Shown here: positions 53,138-60,909 of the stretch, in pieces
Layout of the letters: each line of letters opens with the position of its first letter
Numbering within the stretch: position 1 is the first letter of the stretch
DNA from: Thermobacillus xylanilyticus
GTDB lineage: Bacteria; Bacillota; Bacilli; Paenibacillales; Paenibacillaceae
Assembly (NCBI RefSeq): GCF_907165215.1
Contig: NZ_CAJRAY010000048.1
Span: 1-60,909 of the forward strand
DNA length: 60,909 bases
Reading direction: 5' to 3'
Translations under genes and position numbers: made by a program
Notes under the pieces: generated by a model
What the model saw: only the letters and a program-made list of their open reading frames with translations
Told to the model about the DNA's origin: nothing
The model's database searches: none

Positions 53138-54577
53138 ATGAAGAGAATTGTTGCGTTGCTGTCTCTGTTGTTCGCGCTCATTGCGCTGTATCCGGCCGAA
53201 TCGCATGCCGCCGAGCCGCCGAGCCTGTACATGAACGGCGAACGGATCGCGGAAGGCGCGAGCCCGCGCGTCGTGAACAACTTCACGATGGTTCCCATCC
53301 GCGTCATCGCCGAAGATATCGGCTACACCGTCGACTGGACCGCCGGTACGGATCAGGTCCGCATCTCGAACGGCGGTTCGCTTATCGAACTGACCTTTGA
53401 CAAGGATACCGCGCTGGTCGACGGCCGGGAACTCAAGCTCGGGGCCGCCGCGTTTGTCGACAAGGGCGTCACCTATGTGCCGCTCAGGTTTGTCGGAGAG
53501 CAGCTCGGTCTCCAGGTCTATTGGGATTCGTATTCGAAATCGGTTTTCCTGTACAATCCGCAATCGGCCAACCCGGATGAAGGTGATGCGGACGGCGATG
53601 AAGGAATTGGGACGGAAGATGGAGAAGTAAAGGAACCGGGCGGTGAAATGCCGGCCGTGCCGGAAGATGCGCTCGCCGTCGTGAAAGAGATCCAATTCGA
53701 CGGCGCCCGACGCGTCACGGTGCTTTTCGAGGGTTCCATGACGCCGAACGAGCCGTTCTGGTCAGGCACGAAACTTGTCATCGACATGCCTTACGCCTCG
53801 CTTTCGCCGGAAATCATGGCGGACCTTGCAGCCCGGAAGGCGTCGCAGGCGGAACTGATCACCGACACGAGGGCGCTCGAACGCGTCCGCTATTCGTACT
53901 ACAGCAGCCACCCTTCGACGGTTCGGGTCGTATTCGATCTGAAGGTGAGACAGGACTACGAGATCACGCTTGAAGAAGGCGCGCTTCATGTCGATTTCGT
54001 GCTGGAAGAATTGCCTGCGGCGGATCCGAACAAGAAGTACAAGGTCGTCATCGACGCGGGGCACGGCGGAGAAGATCCCGGCGCGCCGAGCGTGACCGGC
54101 GATTGGGAGAAGACGTTCAATCTGGCGGTCGCGCGCAAGGTGTACAAGCTGCTGGAGCAGGACAGCCAGATTACGCCTTACATGACGCGGAGCGACGACA
54201 CGTACATCGGTTTGTACGAGCGGGCCGGCTACGCCAACGATCTCGGCGCGGACCTGTTCATCTCGATCCACGCCAACCGCTACACGTCGTCGGTCAGCGG
54301 CGTCGAGACCTACTACAACCGCGCGGAAAGTCTCAAGCTGGCGGAGGTGCTGCACAGGCATCTCGTCAAGGCGACCGGATTGCCGGACCGAAACGTGCGC
54401 AAGGCGAGTTTCGTCGTCATCCGGGAGACGAAGATGCCGGCCGTTCTGCTCGAATGCGGATACCTGTCGAACGAGAAGGACGCGAAGCTGCTGTTCACGG
54501 AATCGGTGCAGGACCGGATCGCCGAGGAGATCGTCGCCGGCATCAAGGAGTACCTGACAGCTTACGGAGGGAAGTGA
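53138..54577 (+). CDS. multidomain N-acetylmuramoyl-L-alanine amidase
   Basis: Secreted peptidoglycan hydrolase, 479 residues. Signal peptide 1-25 (LLSLLFALIALYPAESHAA); copper-amine-oxidase N-terminal-like domain about 28-140 (VVNNFTMVPIRVIAEDIGY, VTYVPLRFVGEQL); acidic Asp/Glu/Gly linker about 145-175; AMIN domain about 183-285; Amidase_3 catalytic domain about 300-479. Zinc and catalytic residues are visible: DAGHGG, Glu in DWEKTFNL, ISIHAN, and LLECGYLSN. AMIN usually targets the enzyme to septal or cell-wall polymers. Downstream of a predicted ECF promoter; five bases before gerM. Confidence 0.93.
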   Translation: MKRIVALLSLLFALIALYPAESHAAEPPSLYMNGERIAEGASPRVVNNFTMVPIRVIAEDIGYTVDWTAGTDQVRISNGGSLIELTFDKDTALVDGRELKLGAAAFVDKGVTYVPLRFVGEQLGLQVYWDSYSKSVFLYNPQSANPDEGDADGDEGIGTEDGEVKEPGGEMPAVPEDALAVVKEIQFDGARRVTVLFEGSMTPNEPFWSGTKLVIDMPYASLSPEIMADLAARKASQAELITDTRALERVRYSYYSSHPSTVRVVFDLKVRQDYEITLEEGALHVDFVLEELPAADPNKKYKVVIDAGHGGEDPGAPSVTGDWEKTFNLAVARKVYKLLEQDSQITPYMTRSDDTYIGLYERAGYANDLGADLFISIHANRYTSSVSGVETYYNRAESLKLAEVLHRHLVKATGLPDRNVRKASFVVIRETKMPAVLLECGYLSNEKDAKLLFTESVQDRIAEEIVAGIKEYLTAYGGK

Positions 54578-54581
54578 TCGC

Positions 54582-55178
54582 GTGCGGAAAATGTCGGGAT
54601 TGACGGCGCTGCTCGTCGCCATGCTGCTGATCGCATCCTGCGGGAAAGGAACGGAACCGGCATTGCCCGGAAACGGGGCTGACACGAACACCCCGGCCGC
54701 GGGACAGAACGACGAGCCGGAGACGAAGCCGGAATCGGTGACGGTGAAGTACTATGTCTCGGACGAAGAGATGAACAGCCTGATCGAGAAACAGACGACG
54801 ATTGAACCGGCGGAACCGGGGGAGGTTTACCGGCTGGCCATCGAGGCGCTCAAGCAGGAGGACGAGGCGGCCGGCGAATTTTCGCTGTGGAAAAACGCGA
54901 TCTTCCGTCAGGTCGAACTGGACGGCGGCGTGCTGACGGTCGACATCTCGCTGCCCGGCGAAGCGCGCCTCGGTTCGATGGGCGAATCGCTGGCCCTCGA
55001 AGCGATTGCCCGGTCGGCGTTCCAGTTTGATGAAGTCGAAGCGCTCGAAATTCTGGTGGACGGCGAACAGGTCGAAAGTCTGATGGGGCATGAGGAGCTC
55101 CTCCATCCGATCGAGCGGGGAGCCTATCCGGACGACCTGAACTTCCGGACTGCGCAAGCCATGCAAGACGAGCCGTAA
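54582..55178 (+). CDS. GerM-like lipoprotein (GerMN domain)
   Basis: 198 residues. Lipoprotein signal with lipobox LIASC (lipidated Cys20), a disordered acidic linker to about 50, and one GerMN domain (about 55-185: VTVKYYVSDEE, VYRLAIEALKQ, VDISLPGEARLGSMGESLALEAIARSAFQF). B. subtilis GerM has two such domains and acts in sporulation and germination; this single-domain form is shorter. GTG start with GGAGGG about ten bases upstream. In the operon between the amidase and the SLH protein. Confidence 0.85.
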   Translation: MRKMSGLTALLVAMLLIASCGKGTEPALPGNGADTNTPAAGQNDEPETKPESVTVKYYVSDEEMNSLIEKQTTIEPAEPGEVYRLAIEALKQEDEAAGEFSLWKNAIFRQVELDGGVLTVDISLPGEARLGSMGESLALEAIARSAFQFDEVEALEILVDGEQVESLMGHEELLHPIERGAYPDDLNFRTAQAMQDEP

Positions 55179-55234
55179 TTGCAATAGCGAACCGGCGGAT
55201 GCCGGTGAACTTGATGGGAGGGGAACGAACATTC

Positions 55235-58009
55235 ATGGCAGTACATAATTGGAAGAAATGGCTGTCTGCCGCGCTTGTCTGTTCGATGCTGGCAGGCGGC
55301 GGCGCGGCCTATGCGGAGTCCGACGACGACGCGGCACAAACGGGGACGGAGGCGGAATCGCCGGACACCGGCGCGGATTCCGGAACGGACGGGGTTTCGG
55401 GCGGCGGAGACGAGGCTCCGCTGCCGGTATCGGGCGCCGGGTTCTCCGATGTTCCGAACAACCACTGGGCAAGAAAGCATATTACGAAGCTGAACCTTCA
55501 AGGCATTGTCCAGGGCTATGACGGCAAATTCAATCCCGCCGCGAGCGTCTCGCAGCAGGATGCGGTGCTCATGGCGCTTCGCTTCACCGGCGCGGCGGAG
55601 AAGGTCGATCCGGATACGCAGGTGCTGTTCCCGGATTCGTTCATTGTATCGGGCTACGCCAAGCCGTACGTCATGCAAGCGATCTATGAAGGGCTGATTG
55701 AGGAGAAGGAAGAGTTCCGCCTCGCGGAATCCGAACCGGACAAGGCATGGGGAACGAAACCGGCAACCCGGGAATGGGTGACGAAGCTGATCATCCGGGC
55801 GATCGGCGAGACGGCCAAGGCGGAAGCGATGGCCCGGGATCTGCCCGCGTTCGCGGATGCTTCGCTGATTTCCGACATGTACGTCGGCTATGTGAACGCC
55901 GCGGTCGAACTGGGCATTGTGAAAGGCATCTCGGCCGACCGGTTTGCCCCGAAAAATACGGTTTCCCGCGCCGAGCTGGCGACGATGCTGAGCCGCGCGC
56001 AATATCTGTATCCCGTCGAATACAAGCGGCAGCACAGCGGCATCCTGACTTCGCTGAGCGGCACGCAGCTGACGCTTGCGCATGAGGACGGCACGACGCA
56101 GACGTTCACAATCGATTCGGATACGGCCGTGTACCGTTTTGATTCCGAGAGCGCATCCTCGCTTGCGAATCTGAAACTCTATACGCAGGCGGCCGTCATC
56201 GCGGACGGCCGGCGGGCGCTCTACGTCGAACAGATGGACAATGAGGAGCGGCTGGAGAAGACGACCGGCGTCATCGTCAGCATCGATTCTTCCGAGCGGC
56301 TGCTGTATGTGAAAGTCGGCACGCCCGTCGTGACCATTCCATACGAGAGCGACCTGGCCGTCCTGGACCGCGCAGGAAGCAATCTCGGGCTGTCTGCGCT
56401 GGCCGAGAACAGCGAAGTCGACATCTTCCGCGAGACGTTCAGCGAGTCGAAGCGGGCGGTGCGGATCGAGCTGAAGTCCGCGCCGGTCAACAAGCAGGGA
56501 CGGGGCAAAATCGTCAGCATCCAGCCCGGCGTAATCGAAATTGCCGACGACGGCGCCGAAGCGGCGGAAACCTGGGATATCGCGGCCGCGGCGGTCATTT
56601 CGAGACAGGGATCGCCGGCCACGCTGTCCGATCTCCGCAGCGGCGATGTCGTCTCGTACACGGTGAAGAACGGCGCGATCACGCAAATTGCGGTCGAATC
56701 CGGCGCTTCGCGGACGGTGACCGGCCTGTTCGACGGATTCAGCGCCGACCGCAGTTCGATCATCTATACCGTGAACAACAAGAAGGAAGTCAGCGATCTC
56801 GCTTCCGGCGCGACGCTGGAAATTCCGGGATTTGCCGCCGCGTCCTGGGACGACCTGTACAAGGACGACCAGATCGAGCTGACCCTTGACGGCAGCGACA
56901 AGGTGACGGCGATCAAAGTGGTCGGCCGGAACATTACGACGGTGGGCGGCGCGACGATCGTCAACCTGTCGAACGACACGCTGACGTTCAAGGACCAGAA
57001 CGGCAAACCCGCCGCCGTTACCCTGAACAGCAAGACAAGGATCGAAATGAACAATTCGTATCTGTCGCTGGATGCGGCCAGAATGTTTTTCGTTGCAGGC
57101 CGCAAAGTGACGATTACGTATTCGGAAGACCAGGCGATCACGATCCGTTTCGCTTACCGCCATACCGGCACGCTGCAGTCACTGAATACGGCCGGCTCAA
57201 GCATCGTACTCAAGCTTGATGACGGCAGCACGGTGACCATCCCGTACCAGACGCCGGCGGTCCAGATCCCCGGCAAGGCGGGCGCGACGATCTCGGATCT
57301 CAAGCCCGGCGACCGGGTCACCGTACAGCTTGATCAGAATCTCGACAAGGCGCTTGCCATTCTGGCGCACCGCGTCGTGCAGATGAATGTGGCATCCGTC
57401 GACGCGTCCGCCCGCAAGGTGCGGCTCACTTCGGAAGCCGGCGTGACGAGCGAGTACACGCTCTCGGCCGATACCCGTCTACTGGACGAAAACGGCAGCA
57501 GCCTAACGCTGTCCCAGCTGGCGGCGGGCCGGACGGTGAACGCCGAGTTCGCCGGCAGCGATCTGATCCAGCTGCAGACGGTTATCGTGAAAGTGGGCAA
57601 GATCGTCTCGACTTCGCCGGGCGCCGTCTCGTTCGCGGCTTACGGCGGTTCGGTCGAGGATATCGCGCTCGGCTCGAACTTCAAGATCGTCAAGAACGGC
57701 GTCGTCTCGACGTCCACGGCCGCGCTGGCCGCGAATGACCGCGTCGAGATCCGGACGAACGAGTCGGGCGAATACGTCGTGACGGTCATCGCCGGACAGG
57801 TGAAGACGTTCTGGAAGTATGACGCCGCCGCGAACGAGATTCAGGTGCGCAAGACCAGCCTGAACGATCAGAACCAGTACAAGCTGTCGAACGATACGCT
57901 CATTACGTCCGGCGGGCAGACGATCGCCGTCACCTCGCTGAAGATGGACGACAAGATCGCCCTGTACATTCATAACGGCAAGCTGCTTGAAATCGAAAAG
58001 CTGAATTGA
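55235..58009 (+). CDS. large secreted protein with three SLH domains and repeated beta modules
   Basis: 924 residues. Signal peptide 1-26 (WLSAALVCSMLAGGGAAYA), acidic Ser/Gly/Asp linker, then three S-layer homology domains about 65-250 (FSDVPNNHWARKHITKL; FPDSFIVSGYAKPYV; FADASLISDMYVGYV ending SRAELATMLSRA) that bind pyruvylated wall polymers. The rest, about 265-924, repeats a strand-rich module of about 70-80 residues marked by G-I-L/I-V-S-I and D-G-S/T-T-x-T-F/I-x-I elements (for example GILTSLSGTQLTLAHEDG, GKIVSIQPGVIEIADDG, GTLQSLNTAGSSIVLKLDDG). No catalytic motif seen. Likely surface structural or adhesive protein. Last gene of its operon. Confidence 0.88.
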   Translation: MAVHNWKKWLSAALVCSMLAGGGAAYAESDDDAAQTGTEAESPDTGADSGTDGVSGGGDEAPLPVSGAGFSDVPNNHWARKHITKLNLQGIVQGYDGKFNPAASVSQQDAVLMALRFTGAAEKVDPDTQVLFPDSFIVSGYAKPYVMQAIYEGLIEEKEEFRLAESEPDKAWGTKPATREWVTKLIIRAIGETAKAEAMARDLPAFADASLISDMYVGYVNAAVELGIVKGISADRFAPKNTVSRAELATMLSRAQYLYPVEYKRQHSGILTSLSGTQLTLAHEDGTTQTFTIDSDTAVYRFDSESASSLANLKLYTQAAVIADGRRALYVEQMDNEERLEKTTGVIVSIDSSERLLYVKVGTPVVTIPYESDLAVLDRAGSNLGLSALAENSEVDIFRETFSESKRAVRIELKSAPVNKQGRGKIVSIQPGVIEIADDGAEAAETWDIAAAAVISRQGSPATLSDLRSGDVVSYTVKNGAITQIAVESGASRTVTGLFDGFSADRSSIIYTVNNKKEVSDLASGATLEIPGFAAASWDDLYKDDQIELTLDGSDKVTAIKVVGRNITTVGGATIVNLSNDTLTFKDQNGKPAAVTLNSKTRIEMNNSYLSLDAARMFFVAGRKVTITYSEDQAITIRFAYRHTGTLQSLNTAGSSIVLKLDDGSTVTIPYQTPAVQIPGKAGATISDLKPGDRVTVQLDQNLDKALAILAHRVVQMNVASVDASARKVRLTSEAGVTSEYTLSADTRLLDENGSSLTLSQLAAGRTVNAEFAGSDLIQLQTVIVKVGKIVSTSPGAVSFAAYGGSVEDIALGSNFKIVKNGVVSTSTAALAANDRVEIRTNESGEYVVTVIAGQVKTFWKYDAAANEIQVRKTSLNDQNQYKLSNDTLITSGGQTIAVTSLKMDDKIALYIHNGKLLEIEKLN

Positions 58010-58015
58010 CCCGTG

Positions 58016-58055
58016 CCGCCCCGCGCGTCCGCAAGGATGCCGGGGCGGTTTCTTT
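58016..58055 (+). terminator. terminator after the SLH gene
   Basis: CCGCCCCG (58016-58023) pairs with CGGGGCGG (58041-58048), followed by TTTCTTT. Confidence 0.8.
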
Positions 58056-58156
58056 CGCACATATTGCGGCTGCCGGTATTTTTCGATACACTACGAACGA
58101 ATGCTGTCGGCAGGCGTCTGAAGATGCGGACGGGTTTAAGCGGGAGTGGTGAAGCG

Positions 58157-58804
58157 ATGAAGCCGGACAAGATGCGCACTATTTTGGACACGATCGCCGG
58201 AATGTTCCCCGATGCGCATTGCGAGCTGGTGCACAGCAATCCGTTCGAACTGACGATTGCGGTGCTGCTCTCCGCGCAGTGCACGGACGAGACCGTGAAC
58301 AAGGTTACGGCGGATCTGTTCAAGAAATACAAACGGCCCGAAGACTATCTGGCTGTGCCGATCGAGGAGCTCGAGCAGGATATCCGCCGCATCGGCCTGT
58401 ACCGGAACAAGGCGGCCAATATCCAGAAGCTGTGCCGCATGCTGATCGAGAAGCACGGCGGCGAAGTGCCCCGCGACTACGAATCGCTCGTCGAACTGCC
58501 GGGCGTCGGCCGCAAGACGGCGAACGTCGTCATCTCCAACGCGTTCGGCGTGCCGGCGATCGCCGTCGATACGCATGTGGAGCGGGTATCGAAGCGGCTC
58601 GGCATTGCGAAGCCCGACGATTCGGTGCTGGAAGTCGAGAAGAAGCTGATGCGGCTCGTGCCGCGGGACGAATGGACGATCACGCATCACCGGCTGATTT
58701 TCTTCGGCCGCTACCATTGCAAGGCGCAGCGCCCGAACTGTCCGGAATGTCCGCTGCTCGATCTGTGCAAGGAAGGAAAAAAGCGCATGAGGCCGTCGGG
58801 CTGA
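58157..58804 (+). CDS. nth: endonuclease III (DNA glycosylase/AP lyase)
   Basis: Removes oxidised pyrimidines and cuts abasic sites. 215 residues. Helix-hairpin-helix LPGVGRKTANVV with the catalytic Lys (about 120), catalytic Asp in VDTHVERV (about 138), and the 4Fe-4S ligands C-x6-C-x2-C-x5-C in the C-terminal CKAQRPNCPECPLLDLC. Start ATG at 58157 after GGGAGTGG. The preceding 58056-58156 gap may hold its promoter but none is convincing. Confidence 0.95.
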   Translation: MKPDKMRTILDTIAGMFPDAHCELVHSNPFELTIAVLLSAQCTDETVNKVTADLFKKYKRPEDYLAVPIEELEQDIRRIGLYRNKAANIQKLCRMLIEKHGGEVPRDYESLVELPGVGRKTANVVISNAFGVPAIAVDTHVERVSKRLGIAKPDDSVLEVEKKLMRLVPRDEWTITHHRLIFFGRYHCKAQRPNCPECPLLDLCKEGKKRMRPSG

Positions 58805-58861
58805 CGGCATACTATTCGGAGATACACGCATTCGACATCGAAGACAGAGGTGAGCCGCGCA

Positions 58862-59113
58862 ATGCGTTGTATATCCGTCTATACGCGCGACTTCGGATCG
58901 TTCTCGGATCTGTACGAACAGATTCTCGTCTCGCCGCCGGCCGAGAACGAAGAGATCGTGCTGGAAGGCATCACGGTCAGCGGCGCGGGCGAGGTGCCCG
59001 AAGGCTACATCGAACGGCTGCGGGAGCGGCCGGATGTGGTCGTCATGAAAGAACGGACGCACGGCGCGACAATTTTGCAGCACGGCGATCTGTTCGAGAT
59101 TTGTCTGCCCTGA
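58862..59113 (+). CDS. small uncharacterised protein between nth and a dynamin-like gene
   Basis: 83 residues, mixed alpha/beta, no signal peptide or membrane segment. Features: MRCISVYTRDFGSFSDLYEQ at the start and VVMKERTHGATILQHGDLFE near the end. GAGGTGAG precedes the ATG by about eight bases. I do not recognise the family; codon use and the clean ribosome site support a real gene. It lies 57 bases after nth and 28 before the dynamin-like gene, so the three may be co-transcribed. Confidence 0.7.
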   Translation: MRCISVYTRDFGSFSDLYEQILVSPPAENEEIVLEGITVSGAGEVPEGYIERLRERPDVVVMKERTHGATILQHGDLFEICLP

Positions 59114-59141
59114 CGGGGGCCGGCATGGAGAGGAGAAGAAC

Positions 59142-60909
59142 GTGGGGAACCAAGGGGAGCTTGCGGCGCGCATTTCCGCCGCGCTGGACGATATTCGGCA
59201 ACAAATGATCGCGGCCGGAGACGGTACGCATGCGCAGCGGGTCGGCGGACTGATCGGCAAACTGGCCGAGCCCTTCGCGCAGGTAGCGTTCTGCGGCCAT
59301 TTTTCCGCGGGCAAATCGACGCTGGTCAACCGGCTGTGCGGCAGCCGGCTGCTGCCGTCCAATCCGATTCCGACGAGCGCGAACGTCGTCACGATCCGGC
59401 ACGGCGAGCCGAAGGCGGTCATTCGGCTGGCGCGGGACGGCCGGCGCGAGACGACGACCGTGCCGCTTGACGAGCTGGAAGCGCATTGCCGGGACGGCGA
59501 AGGCGTGGAGTCGATCGAACTGTATCATCCGGCCGCGCTGCTTGAAGGCGGGGTGGCGCTTCTCGATACGCCGGGCATCGACTCGACGGACGACGCGCAC
59601 AAACTGGCGACAGAGTCGGCGCTTCATCTCGCCGATGTCGTCTGCTATGTGATGGACTACAATCACGTGCAGTCGGAGATCAACTTCGAATTCGCGAAGC
59701 GGCTGGCCGACTGGGGTAAGCCGCTTGTGCTCATCGTCAGCCAGGTGGACAAACACCGCGAGGCGGAATTGCCGTTCGCGGCCTATCGCAAGAGCGTCGA
59801 GACGGCGTTCGCCGACTGGAATCTGTCGCCGTCGGCGATTCTGTACATCTCGAACCGGCAGCCGGACCATCCGTATGACCAATTCGAGGCGCTGCAGGCG
59901 CTGCTGGCCGGCATCGCCAAGATGAAGGAGGAGCTGAGCGCATACAGCGTCCTCAGTTCGGCGCGCTATCTGATCGCCGAGCACGGCCGCTGGCTCGAAG
60001 CGCGGTCCGAAGGGGAGCGGCAGCGGCTCATCGAGGCCGCAGGCGGCGAAGAGGCGATGACGGCGGTGCGGGCCGAGCTTGACGCGCTGCGCCGCGAGCT
60101 GGAGGAGCTGAAGCGCGGACCGGAAGAGCTGAGACTCAGGCTCCGCCGCGAAACGCAATCGCTGCTCGACAACGCGAATGTGATGCCCGCCGCGGTGCGT
60201 GATCTGGCCGGCGCGATGCTGGAGAGCCGCAAGCCGGGATTCCGCGCGGGGCTGCTGTTCGCAGGCGCGAAGACCGCGGCGGAGAAGGCGAACCGGATGC
60301 GGCGGTTCGTGGACGAGCTGAACAACCAGGCGAAGGCGGCGGCCGAATGGCATTTGAAAGCGATGCTTCGGCAGGCGGCCGAACAGCTCGACTGGCGGGG
60401 CGATACGGTCGAGCGCGAGCTGATCGATCCGGTCGGCTTCGAGTTGACCGAGGCGCAAGCGGAGTCGCTGATCAAGCCGGGCGCGGTGTTCGGCAATGAA
60501 TATACGATGACGTACAGCCGGGATGTGGCCGAAGCGGTGAAAGCCGGGTATCGCGAGCGGGCCTGGGCGGCCATCGACCGGCTGGCCGAAGCCGCCGCCG
60601 CGCGCGCGGAAGCCGCGGCATCCGCCGCGGCGGAGAAGCTGGCGGCGCTGGCGGAGCAGGCGCGCGCACTGGACGCGCTCGAGGCGCTCGACGCGGAGCG
60701 GCTCGGGGCGCTGGCCCGCCTCGAAGCGCTGCTGCCGGAGACGCCCCCGCGTCCGGCGCTGCCGAAGGTCGAAGCGCCGGACGCAGCGCCGGCTGAAGCA
60801 GCGCAGACCGCGCCGGTGCGCGCGGCGGTGGATCTGTCCGCCGCGGTGAACGCAGGCGCCGCGGCCGGCCCGGCCGATCGGCCGCGGCGGTCCGGCGTGC
60901 CCGCGCCGG
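59142..60909 (+). CDS. dynamin-like GTPase, 5' part (runs off the window)
   Basis: 589 codons are visible with no stop. GTG start at 59142 after GGAGAGGAG. GTPase motifs: G1 GHFSAGKST (about 52-60), G2 in IPTSAN, G3 DTPGID (about 144-149), G4 SQVDK (about 203). A long helical stalk with charged coiled coil (AELDALRRELEELKRG, then Ala/Glu-rich helices) follows to about 530, then an Ala/Pro linker. B. subtilis DynA (YpbR), which has two dynamin modules in one chain and protects or fuses membranes, is the likely relative; the second module would lie beyond the window. Confidence 0.85.
   Translation, partial: MGNQGELAARISAALDDIRQQMIAAGDGTHAQRVGGLIGKLAEPFAQVAFCGHFSAGKSTLVNRLCGSRLLPSNPIPTSANVVTIRHGEPKAVIRLARDGRRETTTVPLDELEAHCRDGEGVESIELYHPAALLEGGVALLDTPGIDSTDDAHKLATESALHLADVVCYVMDYNHVQSEINFEFAKRLADWGKPLVLIVSQVDKHREAELPFAAYRKSVETAFADWNLSPSAILYISNRQPDHPYDQFEALQALLAGIAKMKEELSAYSVLSSARYLIAEHGRWLEARSEGERQRLIEAAGGEEAMTAVRAELDALRRELEELKRGPEELRLRLRRETQSLLDNANVMPAAVRDLAGAMLESRKPGFRAGLLFAGAKTAAEKANRMRRFVDELNNQAKAAAEWHLKAMLRQAAEQLDWRGDTVERELIDPVGFELTEAQAESLIKPGAVFGNEYTMTYSRDVAEAVKAGYRERAWAAIDRLAEAAAARAEAAASAAAEKLAALAEQARALDALEALDAERLGALARLEALLPETPPRPALPKVEAPDAAPAEAAQTAPVRAAVDLSAAVNAGAAAGPADRPRRSGVPAP

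Noticed and set aside
55235..58009. SLH protein considered as a surface hydrolase
   Set aside because: No catalytic motif is visible in the long repeat region; only SLH domains and repeated strand-rich modules can be supported.

Overview
The window is about 61 kb of GC-rich chromosomal DNA from a spore-forming Firmicute, most likely a member of the Paenibacillaceae (Paenibacillus, Cohnella or Thermobacillus type). The evidence is gene order: trpEDCFBA-hisC-tyrA, an IDEAL-domain gene, ypiF, qcrABC, ypjA, ypjB, ypjC, ypjD, dapB, mgsA, bshB1, bshA, cca, birA, panBCD, dinG, ypmB, dnaD and nth follow the Bacillus subtilis backbone. Spore genes (ypjB, gerM-like), an S-layer-homology protein, bacillithiol genes, strong AGGAGG ribosome sites and frequent GTG/TTG starts also fit. 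I see no rRNA, tRNA, CRISPR array, insertion sequence or prophage.

Layout. 1-8.8 kb: tryptophan operon behind a TRAP-like attenuator, then hisC and tyrA. 8.8-13.5 kb: a candidate small RNA, an ECF sigma factor with its membrane anti-sigma factor, a histidine phosphatase, an unrecognised 415-residue protein, an IDEAL-domain protein and YpiF. 13.6-19.5 kb: the menaquinol:cytochrome c reductase (qcrABC), YpjA, YpjB, YpjC, the MazG-like YpjD and a TPR protein. 19.5-33.7 kb: dapB, methylglyoxal synthase, bacillithiol genes, CCA-adding enzyme, BirA, pantothenate genes, TPR protein, DinG, Rex, MtaD and YpmB in tightly packed operons. 33.7-35.9 kb: a separate two-gene unit encoding a single-pass membrane protein and a short FtsH-like AAA+ protease. 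35.9-38.8 kb: a 3-hydroxyacyl-CoA dehydrogenase-like protein, acetate kinase and DnaD.

38.9-48.1 kb is a methionine-salvage and proline block. mtnE and mtnU flank a small secreted protein. A proline T-box leader precedes proB-proA-proC, and this operon runs without a gap into mtnW-mtnX-mtnB. 48.3-52.9 kb: an ArsB-type transporter, a LysR regulator and the divergent leuCD. 53-61 kb: a cell-envelope operon (multidomain N-acetylmuramoyl-L-alanine amidase, GerM-like lipoprotein, SLH protein), endonuclease III, a small unknown protein and the first part of a dynamin-like GTPase that runs off the window.

The points most worth following are: the shared ECF-type promoter in front of the sigma gene and of the envelope operon 43 kb away; the well-formed sigma-A promoter plus terminator that bracket a short non-coding transcript; the FtsH-like protease lacking its extracytoplasmic domain and translationally coupled to a membrane partner; and methionine-salvage genes apparently placed under proline T-box control.
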